Counted from the first letter of the stretch, positions 1-10,077 are shown. The stretch is 64,000 nt of DNA from 'Fragaria x ananassa' phyllody phytoplasma (GCF_018274325.1 NZ_JAGVRH010000002.1:34795-98794), one strand, 5' to 3'. Numbers and translations: made by a program. The notes: a model not told the origin generated them from the sequence alone.

Positions 1-102
1 TTTTAAGGTACCTCTTTTTATAGCTTGTAAAAAAATTTTACTTTCTAAATCTTGAAGATCATAAACACCAGCTAAAAATCTAATCACTAAAGCTTTTCTC
101 AA
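1..102 (-). CDS. rsgA: N-terminal part of an RsgA-like ribosome-associated GTPase (runs off the window)
   Basis: Only the first 34 codons lie in the window. The frame is open from a TTG at 102 to base 1, and a purine-rich AAAAAAAGGAG sits 7 bases before the TTG. The ATG and GTG just before it hit stops, so TTG is the best start. The peptide (pattern A-V-I-x-F-L-A-G-x-Y ... R-G-x-L-K) resembles the N-terminal OB-fold strand of RsgA, a GTPase that checks late 30S subunit assembly. The G domain is outside the window, so the name rests on a short match. Confidence 0.45.
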   Translation of the reverse strand, partial: MRKALVIRFLAGVYDLQDLESKIFLQAIKRGTLK

Positions 103-495
103 ACCACATCTCCTTTTTTTCTTTTATTACCAATAATACCAATTATTTATATTTCGCTATTTTGTTAATCGCTAACCCATAACAACTAACAAAAAAAATA
201 ATAAAGTTTTGATAGCTCATTTGAAACAATTTCAAAAAAACACTAATTAATATTATTATAACATATAAGAATATTTTATTAACATGCAAAAAAAATAATT
301 AAATAGTAAAAGTTATTTCTTTTGGTTCAAAAAAACATATATTTACCAGAAGCAAAACTTTAGTCCATATCCAGTAAAATATTTTTTTTTATTTAGTTTT
401 GTTATTAATTTTATATGTATAGTTTTTTTTGATAAAAAAAGGGAGAACAAATTAATATTATATAGTAAAATTAAATGAAATATTGCTACAAAAAC
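103..495. other. AT-rich intergenic region without a recognisable gene
   Basis: I see no gene here. It lies upstream of the leftward gene at the window edge, so it must carry that gene's promoter, and it ends at a terminator. It is rich in A and T runs. Confidence 0.5.
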
Positions 496-523
496 AAAAA
501 AGACCTTTTCATAAGGTCTTTTT
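496..523. terminator. Rho-independent terminator of the metal ATPase gene
   Basis: Inverted repeat AAAAAGACCTT / AAGGTCTTTTT around a short loop, with T runs on both outer sides. It lies just past the stop of the leftward ATPase gene and could work in either direction. Confidence 0.8.
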
Positions 524-545
524 CCATTTTATATATCAATTTTTA

Positions 546-2528
546 TCATTTTTTAACAGGCAAATCTTTTTGTGTTTTTAAAAGTCTTAACCCATTTAAA
601 ATAACTATTAAAGTGCTTCCTTCATGACAAGCTACCGCAAGAGGAAGAGGAATGTTATAAGAACTAAAAATACCTAAATTAATCAAATTCAATAAAACAA
701 CTACACTCATAGCAAAAATAATATTTTGCCAAATGATATTTTTTAATTTAATCGCTATTTTATGAGTATAAATAATTTTAGATAAATCATTATTCATTAA
801 AACAGCATCAGCTAAATCAATAGAAGCATCAGTTCCATTTTGCATAGCAATGCCCACATCAGCAGATGTTAAAGCAGGAGCATCATTAATGCCATCACCT
901 ACCATAATAGTAGTTCCATATTGTTTTTGCAATTCTTTAATTTTTTCAACTTTATCCACAGGCAAATTATTGCCCCAAGCATTTTTTAAATGCAATTGTT
1001 TTTTTAAAAAAGAAGCACTTTGTTGATTATCTCCTGTAATAACCGTTGTATAAATTTTTTTTTGATTAAAATAATTAATTAGTTGAGAAGCTTGAGGACG
1101 CAATTTATCTAAAAAAGCTAAAGCTATCATGACTTGCTTATTGGCTCCAAAATAAATAACTGTTTTTCCTTGAGACAACAATATTTTTGTTTTAGCAGAT
1201 AAATCATGTGATACTTGTGAAGAAACAATTGCTTTGGTAATTTGATAATAATTATCTTGGTAAACAGATTCTAAGCCAATCCCAACTGCATTTGTAATTT
1301 CAATTGCTAAATGCGAATTTTTATTAAAATATTTTTTAATAGCTGCTGCCAAGGGATGATTTGATTTTTGTTCCATAGCCAATAATATATCTACATATTG
1401 ATCGTAATGATTTCTAGAAACATGAGGTTCAATATAAATATCAGTAACTTCTGGTTTTCCTTCTGTTAAAGTACCTGTTTTGTCACAAGCAAAAACTTTA
1501 ATATCTGAAATTATCTCTAAGGTTTTCACATTTTTAAATAAAACTCCTTTTTTAGCCAAGTTAGAAATAGCAGCAAGAGATGAAGGAACAGCTGCGGCCG
1601 CTAAAGCACAAGGAGAAGAAACTGTTAAAAACACCATAGTCTTATAAAACCACTGCGAATAAGAAAAATCTGATACACCAAAAAATGCTTGATTATAGTA
1701 AATAATTCCTGTTGTAATTAAAACTAAAGCAACTATAGCCATAACAATTTTTACATAAAAAGGTTCTATTTTTTTAATAAAAGTAGCTGTTTTAGAAAAA
1801 TTATTTTTCGTTTGATTCACCAATTGAATAATTTGAGCAAAAATAGTTTTTTCATGTGTTGCAACTACGCGCATTACAAACGTATTACTACCATTAATAG
1901 TGCTCCCATAAACAAAATCACCAGGTTTTTTTTCACAAGGAATTCCTTCACCTGTAATATTAGATTCATCAATATTAGGGTTACCAGAAACAATCATTCC
2001 ATCAGTAGGTATTTGATCACCATGTAAAATTAAAACTGAATCGTTTATTTTAAGCATTTCGGAAGTAATCATTTCAGTACTACCATCATTTTTTAACAAA
2101 CGTGCTTCTAAAGGACGTAATTTTAAAAGGTTTTTAATTTCTTTTTGGCTTTTTGTTTCAACATGTTCTTCCAAAAAAGAAGCTCCTGAAAAAATTAAAA
2201 TTAATAAAATACCATCATGATATTGTTGCAAGCATAAAGAACCTAAAGCGGCTAAAGTCATTAAAATATGAATATTAGGAGTAAATTTTTTCTTTTGTAA
2301 AGTATCTTTCCAAGTATCTACAAAACCTTCTAAAATCACATGATAACCTAATAAAAATAAAATCACAAATGATATTAAAATGTTATGATAAAATTGTAAA
2401 ACAAATGGTGAAATATAAGAAAAAAGCGAATACAAAGCATATAAAAAAATACCGATCAAAAAACAAATTAAGGGTTTTTTATCTTTTATTTCTTCGTGTT
2501 TAACAGAAGAATGATTACAACAATTCAA
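546..2528 (-). CDS. P1B-4-type heavy-metal-transporting P-type ATPase
   Basis: 660-residue membrane pump that would use ATP to export a transition metal. Visible motifs: TGE in the actuator domain (near 192), SPC in the metal-binding membrane helix (305-307), the phosphorylated aspartate in DKTGTLT (349-355), the HP dipeptide (391-392), GDGIND, and HEGST in the last membrane segments. SPC together with HEG(S/G)T marks subgroup P1B-4 (CoaT/CtpD/PfeT-like), whose members move Co, Fe or related ions rather than Cu. There is no N-terminal CxxC domain, only a short MNCC...H start that might bind metal. The start is a TTG at 2526-2528 after AAAGGTG. The exact ion is unknown. Confidence 0.88.
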   Translation of the reverse strand: MNCCNHSSVKHEEIKDKKPLICFLIGIFLYALYSLFSYISPFVLQFYHNILISFVILFLLGYHVILEGFVDTWKDTLQKKKFTPNIHILMTLAALGSLCLQQYHDGILLILIFSGASFLEEHVETKSQKEIKNLLKLRPLEARLLKNDGSTEMITSEMLKINDSVLILHGDQIPTDGMIVSGNPNIDESNITGEGIPCEKKPGDFVYGSTINGSNTFVMRVVATHEKTIFAQIIQLVNQTKNNFSKTATFIKKIEPFYVKIVMAIVALVLITTGIIYYNQAFFGVSDFSYSQWFYKTMVFLTVSSPCALAAAAVPSSLAAISNLAKKGVLFKNVKTLEIISDIKVFACDKTGTLTEGKPEVTDIYIEPHVSRNHYDQYVDILLAMEQKSNHPLAAAIKKYFNKNSHLAIEITNAVGIGLESVYQDNYYQITKAIVSSQVSHDLSAKTKILLSQGKTVIYFGANKQVMIALAFLDKLRPQASQLINYFNQKKIYTTVITGDNQQSASFLKKQLHLKNAWGNNLPVDKVEKIKELQKQYGTTIMVGDGINDAPALTSADVGIAMQNGTDASIDLADAVLMNNDLSKIIYTHKIAIKLKNIIWQNIIFAMSVVVLLNLINLGIFSSYNIPLPLAVACHEGSTLIVILNGLRLLKTQKDLPVKK

Positions 2529-2646
2529 ATTTATAACACCTTTCTATTGATCACTTTTTTGTAGAGTTGAAGAGGTTTTATTTGTTAAAAAATTCAAGGT
2601 ATATAAAAAAAAATCCAAAAAAATATGGAATTTTTTAAGCATATAA

Positions 2647-2955
2647 TTAATTTTGAGAAGAAGCAGAATTATGATGTTCGTGTTCTTCTTCTGTTGGATT
2701 ATCTAACAAATATTGATATTTAGTTTTAATAGAGTCTTCAATAAGTTGACGAGTTTCAGTGTTAACAGGATGTGCAATATCTCTGAAATTCCCTTTTGAA
2801 GTTTTTCTGCTTGGCATAGCAATAAAAATACCTCTTTCGCCTTCTATAATTCTAATATCATTAACAACGAAACTATCATCAAAAGTAACTGAAGAAACTC
2901 CTCTTAATCTACTTTCGCCATTAATTTTTCTAATTTTTACATTGGTAACTTTCAT
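2647..2955 (-). CDS. spoVG: SpoVG family RNA/DNA-binding regulator
   Basis: 102-residue protein matching SpoVG over almost its full length: N-terminal KVTNVKIRKI, then R-G-V-S-S-V-T-F-D-D-S-F-V-V-N-D-I-R-I-I-E-G and the F-I-A-M-P-S-R-K core, then a D-I-A-H-P-V segment. In other Firmicutes-related bacteria SpoVG is a small nucleic-acid-binding regulator. It is usual in mollicutes that do not sporulate. The C-terminus is acidic and His/Ser-rich (EEEHEHH). GGAGG lies 8 bases before the ATG. Its target here cannot be read from sequence. Confidence 0.93.
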   Translation of the reverse strand: MKVTNVKIRKINGESRLRGVSSVTFDDSFVVNDIRIIEGERGIFIAMPSRKTSKGNFRDIAHPVNTETRQLIEDSIKTKYQYLLDNPTEEEHEHHNSASSQN

Positions 2956-3153
2956 TTCTTAAGCCTCCATATTTTTGTTTCATTTTCTGAATTTATTTTC
3001 ATTTATTATTGATATTCCTGTTTTATAATAATTTAATAGTAATAAAAAACTCTTAAACTACTTATCATTCTAACATAAACTAACATTAATTTTAAATGTT
3101 TTTATAGAAAGTATGCTAATAAATAAATTAAAGGTTTTTTAAATTTATTTTAT

Positions 3154-3993
3154 CTACTTATTGTATTGGGTTTGTTGGGAAAAAAGCAGCCATTGCAAAG
3201 TTATTTTTTTAAATTCTTCTAAAATAATTTGTTCTGCTCTAATATTTAATGGAATTTTGTATTTTTTAAAAAAAAGAATAATTAATTCTTTGGGAAAAGA
3301 AAATTGTTGTGCTAAGTTATTTAATAAAATTTTTCTTTTTTGTTTAAAAGAAGCTTTCACAAACTTAATAAATCCTTGTTGTAAAGCCAATGACTCAAAA
3401 TGTAATTGAGTTGGTTTTCTCTTTAATTTAATCACAATACTATCTACTTTAGGTTTAGGGGAAAACATATATCTTGATACATCTTTAACTTTGTAAATAT
3501 CAAAAAAAAATTGAATCATAACAGATAAAGCATTATAATTTTTATTATTGGGTTGTGCCATTAAATGCAATCCTACTTCTTTTTGCATCATCATAGTAGC
3601 ATCATTGATTTGCGGTGTATCAATAATTTTAAAAAGAATAGGTGAGGTAATGTAATAAGGAAGGTTGCTGATTAAACTAAATTTTGTTCCTGGAGAAGAT
3701 ATAGGAAAGTAAGTAGCAAAATCAAGCGTTAAATCTCTTTTTAAAAAATCCTCATAAATAATATCAATTTTATGAGAATCAGGAAAAACTAAAAAAGGTT
3801 TTAAAGTAAAATCAATTTCATAAGCTAAAATATGTTTGGCTTGAGGAATAATGAATTGCGTTAAAGCACCTTTACCAGGCCCAATTTCGATAACATTTTT
3901 ATCTTTTAAAGATGCTTTTGAAACAATTGATTTTAATAAATTGTTATCTTTTAAAAAATTTTGACCGTATTTTTTTTTGAGTTGATGTTGCAT
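3154..3993 (-). CDS. rsmA: 16S rRNA (adenine1518/1519-N6)-dimethyltransferase RsmA (KsgA)
   Basis: 279-residue class I SAM methyltransferase that dimethylates two adjacent adenines in helix 45 of 16S rRNA during 30S maturation. The SAM-binding glycine motif VIEIGPGKGALT begins at about residue 34, the catalytic motif NLPYY follows near residue 110, and the family's helical C-terminal domain is present. Length is normal. The N-terminal KKKYGQNFLKD is the typical RsmA start, and AAGGAA precedes the ATG. Confidence 0.95.
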   Translation of the reverse strand: MQHQLKKKYGQNFLKDNNLLKSIVSKASLKDKNVIEIGPGKGALTQFIIPQAKHILAYEIDFTLKPFLVFPDSHKIDIIYEDFLKRDLTLDFATYFPISSPGTKFSLISNLPYYITSPILFKIIDTPQINDATMMMQKEVGLHLMAQPNNKNYNALSVMIQFFFDIYKVKDVSRYMFSPKPKVDSIVIKLKRKPTQLHFESLALQQGFIKFVKASFKQKRKILLNNLAQQFSFPKELIILFFKKYKIPLNIRAEQIILEEFKKITLQWLLFSQQTQYNK

Positions 3994-4057
3994 TAAAATT
4001 TCCTTATGTTTTAAAAATCAATTAGTAAGTGTTTATTAATTGCGCACATAGTTGTTG

Positions 4058-5317
4058 TTAGTTATGAGGAAGGGCACGATAAAAAAATTTATGATCTTTT
4101 TTTGAACCACTTTCTATTAAACTCTTAATAATTAGGGATTCTTCTTTCAGACTTTTTAGTTGATTTTGTGTTTTTATTAAAATATTATCGGCAAAGTTTT
4201 CATTATTTTCTGAATAAGCTATTTTGTCAACAGTATTCAAAGATGTATAATATGATACATATTCGAGATTAAGATTAGCATATTGATTTTTAATATCATT
4301 AATCTTGGCTTGATTGTCTTCGTTATTATCTAACACATTCCAAATAGAACGATTGATAAAATCACGACATAAATTTTTCAAAATCAGATCAGAACTATTT
4401 TGTAAATGCAAAATTAAAGCATTAATATAAGTGTCATCAAGGGCTAAATAATTAGCATAATTTTTGGGGTCATCAAGTAAATTTTTAAAAATATCAATAT
4501 AAGAATCAAAAGAGTAATTAGTTTTTAATAACAACTTAAGACGTTGACAAATTTTTTCTAAAATAGTCATATAAGCTCTTACTTTAGGATGATAATACAC
4601 TTGCCAAAACATATGATAACGATTAATTAAATAATTTTCAACAGCAAAAACACCACTTTGACGAAAAGCAATACATTTTTGTTGAGTTTGAGGATTTGTT
4701 TCAATAATCATACTACGCATTAACCGTTCTAAATCAATATGACCATAAATCGCCCCTGTAAAATAGGCATCTCTTTCTAAATAATCTAATCGATCAATAT
4801 CAATTTGGCCACTTAAAATTTGTTCTATCAAAGGAAATTTATTTTTTTTAGCAACAATGCTTGCAACATCATTTTTAAAATTGGGATTTATTTCCTCTAA
4901 TAAAGCACTAATTTCTGGATCATGTTGAATAATTAAAGCACCTTGTTTTTCGTGTTTGCAATCAAACAAAGCTTCAAAGGAATGAGAATAGAAACTATGC
5001 CCTATGTCATGTAATAAGGCAGATATTAATAAAAGTAATTGTTCATTTTCAGAAAAATGTTGTTGTAAATTATTAATATTTAAAAAGCGCCTAGCTAATT
5101 CATAAACTCCTAAACTATGAGTAAAACGCGAATGTTCTGCATTGTGAAAAACAATATTAGCACCACTTAATTGTTTAATACGTCTTAACCTTTGAAAGGC
5201 AGAGGTATCAATTAATTTTTCAATTATCTGATATTGAAGATAAACATAACCATAAATAGGATCGCGGAAAACTTCTGGTCTACAAAACTTTTTATTTGCA
5301 ATTTTAAGTTGTGGCAT
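4058..5317 (-). CDS. HD-domain phosphohydrolase (dGTPase-like, YwfO family)
   Basis: 419-residue soluble protein with an N-terminal HD domain: R-F-T-H-S-L-G (His67), then L-L-H-D-I-G-H (His103-Asp104), then I-D-R-L-D-Y-L-x-R-D. This pattern belongs to the YwfO/dGTP triphosphohydrolase-like branch, in which metal-dependent hydrolysis of nucleotides is known or suspected. The ATG has no clear Shine-Dalgarno, so the start could be slightly off. The gene follows the pduL-like gene and its terminator, so it is probably transcribed separately. Confidence 0.82.
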   Translation of the reverse strand: MPQLKIANKKFCRPEVFRDPIYGYVYLQYQIIEKLIDTSAFQRLRRIKQLSGANIVFHNAEHSRFTHSLGVYELARRFLNINNLQQHFSENEQLLLLISALLHDIGHSFYSHSFEALFDCKHEKQGALIIQHDPEISALLEEINPNFKNDVASIVAKKNKFPLIEQILSGQIDIDRLDYLERDAYFTGAIYGHIDLERLMRSMIIETNPQTQQKCIAFRQSGVFAVENYLINRYHMFWQVYYHPKVRAYMTILEKICQRLKLLLKTNYSFDSYIDIFKNLLDDPKNYANYLALDDTYINALILHLQNSSDLILKNLCRDFINRSIWNVLDNNEDNQAKINDIKNQYANLNLEYVSYYTSLNTVDKIAYSENNENFADNILIKTQNQLKSLKEESLIIKSLIESGSKKDHKFFYRALPHN

Positions 5318-5415
5318 TAATTTTTAGGGATAATACCAATATAGTTTATTGTCTTAACAATAATTTTTATCTTTATCCTTTTTTCCTCCTTATTTAAAAA
5401 AATTCGTGACAAAAA

Positions 5416-5471
5416 TTTTTATAGAGCGAAAGGCGCAAATTAAGCTATTTATGCCTTTCGCTCTATAAAAA
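5416..5471 (-). terminator. Strong rho-independent terminator after the pduL-like gene
   Basis: A perfect 19-base inverted repeat, TTTTTATAGAGCGAAAGGC (5416-5434) against its complement at 5453-5471, with an 18-base loop. It is the longest simple hairpin I noticed in the window. It lies between the pduL-like stop and the next leftward gene, and a T run follows on the minus strand. Confidence 0.85.
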
Positions 5472-5535
5472 ATGAGGCTTTTTATTAACATTGACCATTA
5501 ATAACAAGTCTTTTTTTTTAAAGAGAAAAGCAACT

Positions 5536-6111
5536 TTATTTAATTAAAGTAACTTGATCTCCGTTTTTTAATAAAAAAGCACTACCATCATCAGTATCTA
5601 AATGACATTCCAATCGAAAATCAGGATGAACTCTACATAAAACTTTTTCTAAAGTCCCTGACTTAACGCCATCAATATGAATACTTACTATTTGTTTATC
5701 ACAAACACCAAAAGTTTGAGCATCTCGGGTAGAAAAATGAATATGACGATCAGCAATAATAACTCCTTCTGAAATTGATACTTGTCCTTTTGGACCAATT
5801 AAAACAGCGGCTCCTGAATCTTTAATATCTCCTGAAGATCTAACAGGTGATTGAAATTGATGTCTTAAAGCATCACTTTGACTAATTTCTACTTGATCAA
5901 AAGGACGAGTTGGTCCTAAAATACGAACTTGAGGAATAATTTTGCCTGAAGGGCTTTGAATATCAATTTTTTCTAATGCGGCAAATTGTCCTACTTGCTT
6001 TAAAGATTTGAAAAAAGTTAATTGATAATCTTTTTGACCAAACAATATATCTAAGGTTTTTTGTGATAAATGCACATGCCTTCCTGAAATTCCTACTGTA
6101 ATTAAAGACAT
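5536..6111 (-). CDS. pduL: PduL-type phosphate acyltransferase (phosphotransacetylase)
   Basis: 191-residue protein with the PduL fold signature: an N-terminal G-I-S-G-R-H-V-H-L-S segment (His12, His14), an internal repeat D-R-H-I-H-F-S, and a C-terminal R-V-H-P-x-F-x-L-E-C-H-L-D-T-D-D that supplies metal-binding histidines. PduL enzymes interconvert acyl-CoA and acyl-phosphate. With an acetate kinase this would yield ATP from acetyl-CoA, which fits phytoplasmas with their very small energy metabolism. There is no encapsulation peptide or microcompartment gene nearby, so a housekeeping Pta role is the better reading. AAAGGAG precedes the ATG. Confidence 0.9.
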   Translation of the reverse strand: MSLITVGISGRHVHLSQKTLDILFGQKDYQLTFFKSLKQVGQFAALEKIDIQSPSGKIIPQVRILGPTRPFDQVEISQSDALRHQFQSPVRSSGDIKDSGAAVLIGPKGQVSISEGVIIADRHIHFSTRDAQTFGVCDKQIVSIHIDGVKSGTLEKVLCRVHPDFRLECHLDTDDGSAFLLKNGDQVTLIK

Positions 6112-6336
6112 TTATTGACTCCTTTAAATTTTAATTTTACAATTTTATTATAACATTTATTAACTTATTTAAAAATATTAAAACAAATAAAATCACACAA
6201 AAAAAACAACGATAACAGACCAAAAAAAGTTAATTTAAAAATAAGGATATCTACCATATTATTGTTTAGTTTGCCTCAATTAAAACCAAAGACCATAAGA
6301 AATATCAGTTTCATTATATTGTTAATAAATTATTGT

Positions 6337-6789
6337 TCATGATAATTTATTGTTTTTAAAAAAATTACGTAATAAAACTTCATATTGACTATTTTCTTTA
6401 TAAAAATTAACATTATTTTGAATCAAATATTCGCGTAATTTTTTAGGAATAAAAATACGAATCCCTTCTTCATTATAACCAATTTGAATTTTACCCCCTT
6501 CGATCAAAATAGGTCTTTTTAAAACACCTGGATTTGCCATAATAATTTGTTTCATATCGACTGTATGAAGATTTTGCAAATCTATTTTAGTTACTTTAAA
6601 GAAATTAGAACGTTTTGAGATAATATCATCAAATCCATAATCACAATTTTTTAAAATTGAATCTAAATCCTTAAGTTGAAATTTATAACTAAACACATTC
6701 CTTTCTTGAAAAATAATCCCATGTATTTTTAACCATTTTTTAGCTTTTTGACAAGAAGTACAACTAAAACTAGTATAAACAATTACCAT
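6337..6789 (-). CDS. spx: Spx family transcriptional regulator (ArsC-like fold)
   Basis: 150-residue protein whose start matches Spx: V-x-Y-T-S-x-S-C-T-S-C-x-K-A, with the redox CxxC pair at Cys10 and Cys13, then I-I-S-K-R-S, L-K-R-P-I-L and G-Y-N-E-E-x-I-R-I-F. Spx binds the RNA polymerase alpha-subunit C-terminal domain and adjusts transcription under thiol stress. The motifs separate it from true arsenate reductases. It stands alone between AT-rich spacers. Confidence 0.9.
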   Translation of the reverse strand: MVIVYTSFSCTSCQKAKKWLKIHGIIFQERNVFSYKFQLKDLDSILKNCDYGFDDIISKRSNFFKVTKIDLQNLHTVDMKQIIMANPGVLKRPILIEGGKIQIGYNEEGIRIFIPKKLREYLIQNNVNFYKENSQYEVLLRNFFKNNKLS

Positions 6790-7387
6790 ACTAATTTATA
6801 TAATTCCTTTTAACAAATTTATAAATAATAAAAATAATTCTAGATTTAAAAAATATAGTTTTAAAAATTTATATAATTAATAAATATTATAATTTAAATA
6901 TGAATTGAATTTGTACTTTGAATATAATAATAAGGATTGATATTGGCCAATTAATTTAATCATATTGTTATGAAATTATTATGAAAAAATATGAAAATAA
7001 TGTTAAAAAAATAATACATAAAATAAGAAAATTATAAAAAGAAAGGGGAAGTTCATTATAAAACTAAAAAATAATAAGAATTATATTTAAATAAGAAAAA
7101 TTTTTCTTGTACAATAAATATAAAAAAAATACCCTTTTTTTGTTAAAAAAATTGTTTACTTAATATAGCAACAAATATATTTTAATAATAAAAACGATAT
7201 TCATAAGATAATCCAAACTAAAGATAAAATAGTTTGGTTAAAAAAAATTTTAAATTGTTTTTTTAGTTCTAAACAAAGGAAAAATAAGGAAAAAAATAAA
7301 AAATAGTTAAATTTTTGAAAAAACTCTTTTCTAACAAAAATAAGGTAATCATAAATAGATAAAAAATAAAACAATAAAGGCAAAAAG
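6790..7387. other. AT-rich intergenic region, no convincing gene
   Basis: About 600 bases between spx and RNase J. A hydrophobic leftward frame of 60 codons (7201-7383) starts at a TTG with no ribosome-binding site and is very phenylalanine/leucine-rich, as chance frames in T-rich DNA are. I see no RNA gene or terminator. Confidence 0.5.
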
Positions 7388-9076
7388 TTAAATAGTTAAA
7401 ATAATAGGGATAATAATAGGATTTCTTAAAGTAATTTCATATATTTTACCAGAAAGATAATCAATAATGAACTGATTTAAAACTTCTTTTTTAATAGGTT
7501 TATTTCTAATAGCATTTTCAACATTTTTTTTAATATCAAAAGAGATTTTTTTAATCATTTCTTGATTACCTTTCATATAAATGAAACCACGAGAAACAAT
7601 AGTAGGCGAATTAAGTACTTTTTTATTTTTAACATCAATACTCATTACTACTGAAAATAAACCTTCTTGACTCAAATTACGTCTTTCTTTTAAAACTTCA
7701 CTACCAAGATCATCAATCCCCGAAGCATCAATAAAAACATTATCAACAATTAATTGTTTTGAAATTAGGGCTTTTTCAGGAGTAAAAGTTACTATTTGAC
7801 CATTTTCTAAGATAAAAATATTTTTTTCAGCAATGCCACATTCCAAAGCTAAATTTTTATGAGCCATCAACATCCTATGCTCTCCATGAACAGGAATAAA
7901 ATACTTCGGTTTAGTTAAAGTTAACATTAATTTTAAATCATTTTGATTACCATGCCCTGAAACATGAGTATTAATCAAAGTCCCATGCACAATCACATTA
8001 ACATCTTTTTTAAAAAGCAAATCAAAAATTTTATTAATATTTTCTTGATTTCCTGGAATTGGGGATGAAGAAAAAATAATAGTATCTTTGGGATGTAGTT
8101 TAATTTGTCTATGAGTGTTATTGGCAATACGACTTAAAGCCGCCAAAGGCTCACCTTGCGAACCTGTACATAATAAGATAATATCACGATATTTATGAAT
8201 ATTATGACTTGCAATCAAAGTACCTGCAGGAATATCCAAATAACCATTTTTTTGACCAATTTCCAAAGCTTTTTCCATGCTGCGACCAAAAACAGCAATT
8301 TTTCTTTTAGTTAAAATAGTAGCTTCTATAATTTGTTTAATACGATAAAAATTAGAAGCAAAAGTAACAACAATAATTCTATCAGGAATTTGGACAAACA
8401 ATTCATTAATAGAATGCCCAATTGTACTTTCTGATTGCACCACTCCTTCTTGTTCAGCATTAGTTGAATCTGATAGCAAACACAAAACACCTTCTTGTTT
8501 AATTTTAATTAATTTATCATATTCAGCCGCAGGACCAACTGGTGTATAATCAATTTTAAAATCACCTGTATAAAAAATATTACCATATTTGGTTTTTAAA
8601 ACAATTCCAAAAGTATCAGGAATAGAATGATTGACACGAACAAAAGAAATACTCACATTTTTAAAACGATAACGAGAATCAGCATGAAATTTTTCTATTT
8701 GTGGAAACGAACTAATATCTTTATGTTCTAATAATTTATGTTCTACTAAATAATAGGCAATCCCTGAAACAAAAATCTTAGGAATGCGCACTTTTTTTAA
8801 TAAATAAGGGACTCCTCCAATATGATCTTCATGACCATGAGTAATAAAAAGTCCTACAATTCGCGATTCATTTTCTCTTAAATATTGATAATCAGGAATA
8901 ACATAATTAACTCCTAATAAAAAATTATCCGAAAATAAAATCCCTGAATCAACAATAAAAATTTGTTTTTCAATTTCAAAAATATACATATTTTTTCCAA
9001 CTTCGCCAAGACCTCCCAAAGCGAAAAAAGAAATATCGTTATTAGAAGAAGGAATTTTAGTAATAACATTATTCAT
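7388..9076 (-). CDS. rnjA: Ribonuclease J (catalytic, J1 type)
   Basis: 562-residue metallo-beta-lactamase/beta-CASP nuclease that processes and degrades RNA from the 5' end. All zinc-site motifs are present: H-G-H-E-D-H (80-85), N-H-S-I-P-D-T-F-G, G-D-F-K-I-D, H-V-S-G-H-G and the beta-CASP V-H-G-E-H-R. AAAGGAG precedes the ATG. A paralogue about 2.9 kb away (11972-13657) has lost these residues, so this copy probably supplies the activity. Confidence 0.95.
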   Translation of the reverse strand: MNNVITKIPSSNNDISFFALGGLGEVGKNMYIFEIEKQIFIVDSGILFSDNFLLGVNYVIPDYQYLRENESRIVGLFITHGHEDHIGGVPYLLKKVRIPKIFVSGIAYYLVEHKLLEHKDISSFPQIEKFHADSRYRFKNVSISFVRVNHSIPDTFGIVLKTKYGNIFYTGDFKIDYTPVGPAAEYDKLIKIKQEGVLCLLSDSTNAEQEGVVQSESTIGHSINELFVQIPDRIIVVTFASNFYRIKQIIEATILTKRKIAVFGRSMEKALEIGQKNGYLDIPAGTLIASHNIHKYRDIILLCTGSQGEPLAALSRIANNTHRQIKLHPKDTIIFSSSPIPGNQENINKIFDLLFKKDVNVIVHGTLINTHVSGHGNQNDLKLMLTLTKPKYFIPVHGEHRMLMAHKNLALECGIAEKNIFILENGQIVTFTPEKALISKQLIVDNVFIDASGIDDLGSEVLKERRNLSQEGLFSVVMSIDVKNKKVLNSPTIVSRGFIYMKGNQEMIKKISFDIKKNVENAIRNKPIKKEVLNQFIIDYLSGKIYEITLRNPIIIPIILTI

Positions 9077-9276
9077 AAAAATATACTCCTTTAAGGTAAA
9101 ACAATCGAATAAAATAGCATTTTAACAATTATTACTATCTATATTATAGTATAATATAAGCAATAATTGTAATTAATTATTTATAATATGTTGATTTTTC
9201 ATCACAATAATTAACAAACAAATATAATGATGAAAAAATTATCAAAATATATAAGAGAAATAGGCGGGGATAATTT

Positions 9277-10077
9277 ATGAAAAAATTAATTTTTTTTGAT
9301 ATCGATGGAACTTTAAGAAGCAACGAAAAAAAAGAAATTCTTTCACAAACCAAAAAATTAATTAAAAAATTAGCAAAAAACCCTAACGTAGAATTAGGAA
9401 TTGCTACAGGAAGAAATTACGGAAGATTAGGGGTATTAAAAGAATTAAGGCCTTTATTTAAATATTGGGTACTTTCCAATGGAGCCTTAACTATGTTCCA
9501 GGATCAAATTATTAATGAAATCTGTTTTAACCCCAAAGATATTGCAACCATATATCAAGAAGTCCAAAAACAACAAATAAACAACAAAATTGCCATGAAA
9601 CTTTTTGGTTTAAAAGATGTTTTTGCAATTAATGATCTCCATTATAATTATCCAAATCTTAGCGATTTTAAAGATGAAATCAAAATCACTTTAACAAATG
9701 ATTTCCATTTACAAAATAAAATCTATCAAATCGGTTTATTATATCATCCAACTTCACAAAAAGAACAAATTAAATGTTTTTTAAATAAAATGTCACAATT
9801 AAAAACTTATTTTTGGGATGACAGATATATTGATTTAATGTATCTTGCAATAGATAAATCATATGGCATTAAACAAATTAAAAAATTATATCCTCAACAT
9901 CAATTAATTTGCATTGGTGATGGACCTAATGATTTTGAAATGCTCCAATTAGCTGATATAGCTATCACCATGGGAAACAGCAAAATAGAAAAGTTAAAAA
10001 ATATTGCTAATCTAGTAACTCCTCATATCGATGAAAATCGTATTTATGATTTTTTTGAACAAGCCAAATTAATTTAA
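9277..10077 (+). CDS. HAD-superfamily hydrolase, Cof-like (type IIB)
   Basis: 266-residue soluble phosphatase. Motif I is F-F-D-I-D-G-T-L at the N-terminus (two catalytic Asp). The cap domain fills the middle. Motif IV is C-I-G-D-G-P-N-D-F-E-M-L near the C-terminus, followed by A-D-I-A-I-T-M-G-N. Cof-type enzymes dephosphorylate sugar phosphates, flavin or pyridoxal phosphates; the substrate cannot be told here. It is one of few rightward genes left of dnaA. A strong terminator lies about 65 bases downstream. Confidence 0.9.
   Translation: MKKLIFFDIDGTLRSNEKKEILSQTKKLIKKLAKNPNVELGIATGRNYGRLGVLKELRPLFKYWVLSNGALTMFQDQIINEICFNPKDIATIYQEVQKQQINNKIAMKLFGLKDVFAINDLHYNYPNLSDFKDEIKITLTNDFHLQNKIYQIGLLYHPTSQKEQIKCFLNKMSQLKTYFWDDRYIDLMYLAIDKSYGIKQIKKLYPQHQLICIGDGPNDFEMLQLADIAITMGNSKIEKLKNIANLVTPHIDENRIYDFFEQAKLI

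Noticed and set aside
5536..6111. PduL as a sign of a bacterial microcompartment
   Set aside because: No shell-protein genes or other pdu/eut genes in the window, and no encapsulation peptide at the N-terminus.
7201..7383. 60-codon hydrophobic leftward frame just after RNase J
   Set aside because: TTG start without ribosome-binding site, extreme Phe/Leu content expected from T-rich DNA, no recognised family.
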